Shown: positions 33,057 to 35,660 of the stretch, piece by piece | How positions within the stretch are numbered: the stretch's first letter is position 1 | Layout of the letters: each line of letters starts with the position of its first letter | Assembly: GCA_030536455.1 (NCBI GenBank) | Contig: JAUNPZ010000021.1 | Span: forward strand, 1-35,660 | From: Lachnospiraceae bacterium | GTDB lineage: Bacteria; Bacillota; Clostridia; Lachnospirales; Lachnospiraceae | Direction: 5' to 3' | Length of the DNA stretch: 35,660 nt | Notes under the pieces: model-generated | Seen by the model: only the letters and a program-made list of their open reading frames with translations | Told to the model about the DNA's origin: nothing | The model's database searches: none | Translations under genes and position numbers: made by a program

Positions 33057-35081
33057 TCACTCCGCGGCCAGAATCATCATAATCTCATTGCTTCTCGCGA
33101 TGAAACCGGTCATTCTCTCCGGAGTCAGGCTTCCGTGACTTAATTTTGCCAGGTCATAAAGCTGCTCGCAGATTTTTCCAACGTTCTCGCCGTCTTTATG
33201 ATTCAGTACATACTGTACCAGCGGATGGTTCACATTCAGCACCAGAGTCTCCCCATTGCCGCCGAACATAGACGGGTCCATACCGTACATGTTGTACATC
33301 TTCATCATATCCTGCATTCTTCTGGATTCCTCGGAAACGGTGATCATGGAGGCAACGGAAGCATCCTTTAACTTCTCGGCCTTCACATCCAGCTTGTCAT
33401 TGGCAAGCGCCTTCTTAAACGCCTCTGCCAGAGCTTCTCCATCTGCCTTGGCCTTCTCTGCATCCGCCTTGGCCTTTTCTTCGTCCTCTTCCTTCGTCTC
33501 TTCCTTTAAAATATCTGTGATGTCCGCATCAATCCGCAGGAACTTTAAGTCCTTGTTCTTCTGCTCCATCTGTCCGATAAACGGGCTGTCGATGTTATGA
33601 GTCAGAATCACCGCATCCATACCCTCTTTCTTGAACATGTTGATGTACTGGCTCTGCTCCTTCTCGTCCGTTACATAGAATACCTTGTTCGGATGCTTCT
33701 CCTTGTTCTCCTCCAGGCACTCCGGCAGGGTCAGATACTTACCCTCCAGGTTCTTGAAGATGATGTAATCCTTCATCTTCTCCTCGAACTTCTCATCCTT
33801 GATGCAGCCGAACTTGATAAATGGATTAATGTCATCCCAGTATTTCTCATAATTCTCCCGGTCGGTCTTGCACATACCAGACAGCTTATCTGCCACCTTC
33901 TTGGTGATATAATCGGAAATCTTCTTTACAAAGCCGTCATTCTGCAGAGCAGAACGGGAAACGTTCAGAGGCAGATCCGGACAGTCAATAACACCCTTTA
34001 ACAGCATCAAAAACTCCGGAATCACTTCCTTAATATTATCCGCAATAAATACCTGATTGTTGTACAGCTTAATGGTTCCCTCCAGGCTGTCATACTCCAT
34101 GTTAATCTTCGGGAAATACAGGATGCCCTTTAAGTTAAATGGATAATCCATGTTCAGATGAATCCAGAACAGCGGCTCCTTGTAATCCATAAATACCTTG
34201 TGATAGAAGTTCTTGTACTCCTCCTCGGTACACTCATTCGGATGCTTGTTCCACAGCGGGCTGACATCATTCAATGCCACCGGGCGCTTTAAAATCTTGT
34301 ATTTTTCCTTTGCAGGAGAAACCTCTACCACTTCCTTGGTTCCGTCTTCCTTTTCCTTCTCCTCGGTCTTCGCTTCCTCCACAATGGTTTCCACGATGGT
34401 ATCCTTCTCTGTCAGTTCATCCTTCTCGATGGTTTCGTACTGCGGCTCTGCTGCACTGTTCTCCAGGAAAATCGGAACCGGCATGAAGGAACAGTATTTC
34501 TCGATGACCTCTCTTGCGCGGTATTCATTGGAAAACTCGGTGCTGTCCTCATTCAAATACAAGGTAATCTTCGTACCGAAATTCTCCTTGTCACCCTCCT
34601 CCATCTCGAAGCTGGTGCCGCCCTCAGACTCCCAGTGAACCGGCTTTGCATCCTTCTGATAGGAACGGGTATCAATCGTCATCTTGTCCGCAACCATGAA
34701 TGCAGAGTAGAAACCCAGACCGAAATGACCGATGATCTGGTCCTCATTGGCCTTATCCTTGTACTTCTCCATGAAGGCCTGCGCGCCGGAAAATGCAATC
34801 TGGTTGATGTACTCTTCTACCTCAGCCTCCGTCATACCAAGGCCGTTATCCTCGAAGGTGATGGTCTTGTCGTTGGAATTCACGGTTACTAAAAGCTTGT
34901 ACTCCACATCCTCCGGCTTCTCAAACTCGCCCATCAGCTCCAGCTTTTTCAGCTTTGTGATGGCATCACAGCCGTTGGAAATCAGCTCACGGTAAAAAAT
35001 ATCGTGGTCGGAATACAGCCATTTCTTGATGATTGGGAATATGTTCTCACTGTTAATTGATAAACTGCCTGACTTTGCCAT
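33057..35081 (-). CDS. htpG: Hsp90 chaperone HtpG
   Basis: A 674-residue cytoplasmic ATP-dependent chaperone that acts as a dimer on client proteins. The N-terminal GHKL ATPase domain has RELISNGCDA (Glu 32 and Asn 36 positions), FEDNGLGMT and GHFGLGFYSAFMV. The middle domain carries the conserved FWIHLNMDYPFNLKGILYFP and LPLNVSRSALQND. The C-terminal dimerisation domain ends with ARSNEIMMILAAE. A charged Ala/Lys/Glu segment near residues 540-570 (EEKAKADAEKAKADGE) looks like a flexible linker. It is slightly longer than the Escherichia coli protein. The ATG at 35081 follows AAGGAG at about 12 nt. It is monocistronic, with a near-consensus promoter and a CIRCE element upstream. Confidence 0.97.
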   Translation of the reverse strand: MAKSGSLSINSENIFPIIKKWLYSDHDIFYRELISNGCDAITKLKKLELMGEFEKPEDVEYKLLVTVNSNDKTITFEDNGLGMTEAEVEEYINQIAFSGAQAFMEKYKDKANEDQIIGHFGLGFYSAFMVADKMTIDTRSYQKDAKPVHWESEGGTSFEMEEGDKENFGTKITLYLNEDSTEFSNEYRAREVIEKYCSFMPVPIFLENSAAEPQYETIEKDELTEKDTIVETIVEEAKTEEKEKEDGTKEVVEVSPAKEKYKILKRPVALNDVSPLWNKHPNECTEEEYKNFYHKVFMDYKEPLFWIHLNMDYPFNLKGILYFPKINMEYDSLEGTIKLYNNQVFIADNIKEVIPEFLMLLKGVIDCPDLPLNVSRSALQNDGFVKKISDYITKKVADKLSGMCKTDRENYEKYWDDINPFIKFGCIKDEKFEEKMKDYIIFKNLEGKYLTLPECLEENKEKHPNKVFYVTDEKEQSQYINMFKKEGMDAVILTHNIDSPFIGQMEQKNKDLKFLRIDADITDILKEETKEEDEEKAKADAEKAKADGEALAEAFKKALANDKLDVKAEKLKDASVASMITVSEESRRMQDMMKMYNMYGMDPSMFGGNGETLVLNVNHPLVQYVLNHKDGENVGKICEQLYDLAKLSHGSLTPERMTGFIARSNEIMMILAAE

Positions 35082-35177
35082 AACGAATCAACACTCCTTT
35101 TTCTTTTTTACTTCCAAATTTATCGTAACGGCGTATGGAAACTGCCGTTTCTCAGCATCTTTTTGCCTATGTCAAGT

Positions 35178-35206
35178 ATTTTAATACGGTCTGAGAAAAA
35201 AGTCAA
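35178..35206 (-). promoter_or_regulatory. htpG promoter
   Basis: On the minus strand, TTGACT (35206-35201) and TAAAAT (35183-35178) are 17 bp apart. The predicted leader is about 90 nt. A second TTGACA at 35175-35170 has no matching -10. Confidence 0.7.
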
Positions 35207-35213
35207 TAGAAAA

Positions 35214-35240
35214 TTAGCACTCATTTTGATTGAGTGCTAG
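35214..35240. promoter_or_regulatory. CIRCE element (HrcA operator)
   Basis: TTAGCACTC-N9-GAGTGCTAG on the plus strand (35214-35222 and 35232-35240, 9-nt spacer). It matches the CIRCE consensus TTAGCACTC-N9-GAGTGCTAA except for the last base. It lies 7 bp upstream of the htpG -35 and 24 bp upstream of the divergent -35. HrcA control of htpG is the simple reading. Confidence 0.88.
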
Positions 35241-35264
35241 TAATTATGTTGTTTTGCTTTATTG

Positions 35265-35293
35265 TTTACATTTTTTTACATATATGTTATACT
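35265..35293 (+). promoter_or_regulatory. Promoter of the right-end gene
   Basis: TTTACA (35265-35270) and TATACT (35288-35293) are 17 bp apart, with T-rich flanks. The predicted start near 35300 gives an about 225-nt leader before the ATG at 35525. Confidence 0.65.
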
Positions 35294-35374
35294 TAAAAAA
35301 CAGTATCTTTATATTGTGTCTTTTCAGGCAGTTCAGCCAATTTTCCCGAAGAATCCAAATAGTAGGGGCATATA

Positions 35375-35433
35375 GATGGGAAATCCCATTTTCCATCCAT
35401 CTGCACATATTTCGGACAGGTATTGCACCTGTC
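35375..35433 (+). other. Stem-loops in the leader of the right-end gene
   Basis: Two hairpins lie in the 225-nt leader. The first is GATGGGAAAT with ATTTTCCATC (35375-35397, one wobble pair). The second is GACAGGT-ATTGC-ACCTGTC (35415-35433, perfect). No riboswitch class was recognised and no U-run follows either stem. Confidence 0.45.
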
Positions 35434-35524
35434 TTATTTCCAGCCAGACAGGGGAATCCGTCCATGCATGAAGCAGCATGCAAATGTGTAACCGATAATT
35501 GAATTTTTACAGAAAGGAAACCAT

Positions 35525-35660
35525 ATGAATGAAATTGAACATACGATTCAAATCACCCCGGAAGGGAAAGCGAAATATGACGAAATACTGAAAACGCTTT
35601 TGGCAAACAAACAATTTCTGTCACGCATTATGAAACGGTTTGTCTCCGAATTTTCGGCCT
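35525..35660 (+). CDS. N-terminus of a possible Rpn/PD-(D/E)XK transposase-like protein, cut by window edge
   Basis: Only 45 codons lie in the window, from an ATG with AAAGGAA upstream. The visible stretch KYDEILKTLLANKQFLSRIM followed by KRFVSEF resembles the start of Rpn-family recombination-promoting nuclease-like proteins that are frequent in Lachnospiraceae (KxLLANKxxLAxIMK...EF pattern). This is from memory of the family, not from a search. The nuclease core lies outside the window and cannot be checked. The gene is divergent from htpG and separated by the CIRCE element. Confidence 0.5.
   Translation, partial: MNEIEHTIQITPEGKAKYDEILKTLLANKQFLSRIMKRFVSEFSA

Noticed and set aside
35230..35502. 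90-residue plus-strand frame in the htpG upstream region
   Set aside because: It starts inside the CIRCE element, before the predicted promoter, and has no ribosome site.

Overview
The window looks like chromosomal DNA of a gut-type Lachnospiraceae (Clostridia). The evidence is a roughly 50% GC sequence with Gram-positive style Shine-Dalgarno sites (AGGAGG), lipoprotein-type solute-binding proteins, sugar ABC importers without their own ATPase, a YesM/YesN-type two-component system, DegV, and a CIRCE heat-shock operator. No rRNA, tRNA, CRISPR array, IS element or phage gene was recognised. The gene at each end is cut by the window: guaA lacks only its last few codons, and a gene starting at 35525 has only its first 45 codons.

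Layout. (1) 1-1900: guaA (minus) with a long leader that holds a promoter-proximal terminator-like hairpin and four ~30-nt degenerate repeats. (2) 1989-11144: a uronide/oligosaccharide locus. A minus-strand operon (two permeases, a binding lipoprotein, a DUF2264 protein and a GH88 unsaturated glucuronyl hydrolase) is divergent from a plus-strand response regulator and histidine kinase. Import probably feeds cytoplasmic removal of unsaturated uronic acid. (3) 11215-15651: uvrA with promoter and LexA-like box, a MerR regulator with a 19-bp-spacer promoter, and a small P-loop kinase. (4) 15652-16084: a non-coding stretch with a low-complexity tract, a terminator and a 138-nt element closed by a perfect 18-bp inverted repeat. 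(5) 16085-21126: a BMP-type nucleoside ABC importer (lipoprotein, double-ATPase, two permeases). (6) 21318-25253: ftsH divergent from a MarR-MATE efflux pair. (7) 25391-29990: a second sugar-type ABC importer followed by a metallophosphoesterase and a PHP phosphoesterase, with three TTTACA-like repeats at 11-bp period upstream. I read this as a candidate phosphate-regulated organophosphate uptake operon. (8) 30240-35081: a CapA-like protein, a DegV protein, a 42-residue membrane peptide and htpG. A CIRCE site lies between the htpG promoter and the divergent promoter of the cut gene at the right end.

The protein-coding content is mostly recognisable. The least explained signals are non-coding: the guaA leader repeats and their near copy in the uvrA leader, the 138-nt inverted-repeat element downstream of the nucleoside transporter, and the phosphate-box-like repeats upstream of the phosphoesterase-linked ABC operon. 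Regulatory assignments are by eye from sequence and are inferences unless stated otherwise.
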